Shown: positions 24,587 through 24,616 of the stretch, piece after piece
How the letters are laid out: the number at the start of each line of letters is the position of its first letter
How positions within the stretch are numbered: the stretch's first letter is position 1
Source: Gammaproteobacteria bacterium
Lineage (GTDB): Bacteria > Pseudomonadota > Gammaproteobacteria > Arenicellales > JAOTYS01
Length of the DNA stretch: 24,616 nt
NCBI GenBank assembly: GCA_029861795.1
Contig: JAOTYS010000020.1
Coordinates: 1 to 24,616 of the forward strand
Direction: 5' to 3'
Translations under genes and position numbers: made by a program
Notes under the pieces: model-generated
Database searches by the model: none
The model's input: only the letters and a program-made list of their open reading frames with translations
What the model was told of the DNA's origin: nothing

Positions 24587-24616
24587 TCAGCGTTTGCGCC
24601 AGTCATCAACACGCTC

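Overview
The window reads as a chromosomal housekeeping stretch from a gammaproteobacterium, most likely uncultured or little studied. The main clue is a Pseudomonas-like block: argH, AlgZ/AlgR-type two-component genes, then hemC-hemD-hemX-hemY. It is followed by mutM, coaD, rsmD, ftsY-ftsE-ftsX-rpoH and the arginine genes argF and argG. GC is moderate by eye. I saw no insertion sequence, prophage, CRISPR array, rRNA or tRNA. The novelty therefore lies in regulation, in small genes and in one odd kinase pair.

Left part (1-9257): argH (minus) faces a 430-base intergenic region. That region holds a candidate small RNA (about 1640-1755) with an intrinsic terminator, and an exact match to the published AlgR core site. 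Next come two tandem AlgZ/LytS-type sensor kinases and an AlgR-type LytTR regulator, all overlapping or touching. The second kinase has lost the key ATP-binding residues but keeps its phospho-acceptor histidine. The heme genes hemC and hemD overlap, and hemX and hemY overlap. They make hydroxymethylbilane and uroporphyrinogen III and encode two associated membrane proteins.

Middle (9258-16113): a flavin/2Fe-2S reductase (minus) is divergent from a family-9 glycosyltransferase, which is tightly followed by mutM. A large dynamin-like GTPase follows, behind an unusual leader with two hairpins and an 18-bp tandem repeat. Then a minus-strand group encodes rsmD, coaD and a YfhL-type 2[4Fe-4S] ferredoxin.

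Right part (16114-24616): ftsY-ftsE-ftsX lead into rpoH. The rpoH promoter carries a perfect CIRCE operator laid over a sigma-E-like promoter and a sigma-70-like promoter. A bidirectional terminator separates rpoH from a convergent stand-alone WYL-like gene whose promoter holds a nested palindrome. Further minus-strand genes are an exported TPR-like protein with a pseudopilin-like C-terminus, argF, a PuuD-like membrane protein, and a 32-residue membrane protein with a near-ideal ribosome binding site. argG is divergent and ends the window. argF, argG and argH are the last three steps of arginine synthesis, but they are not one operon here.
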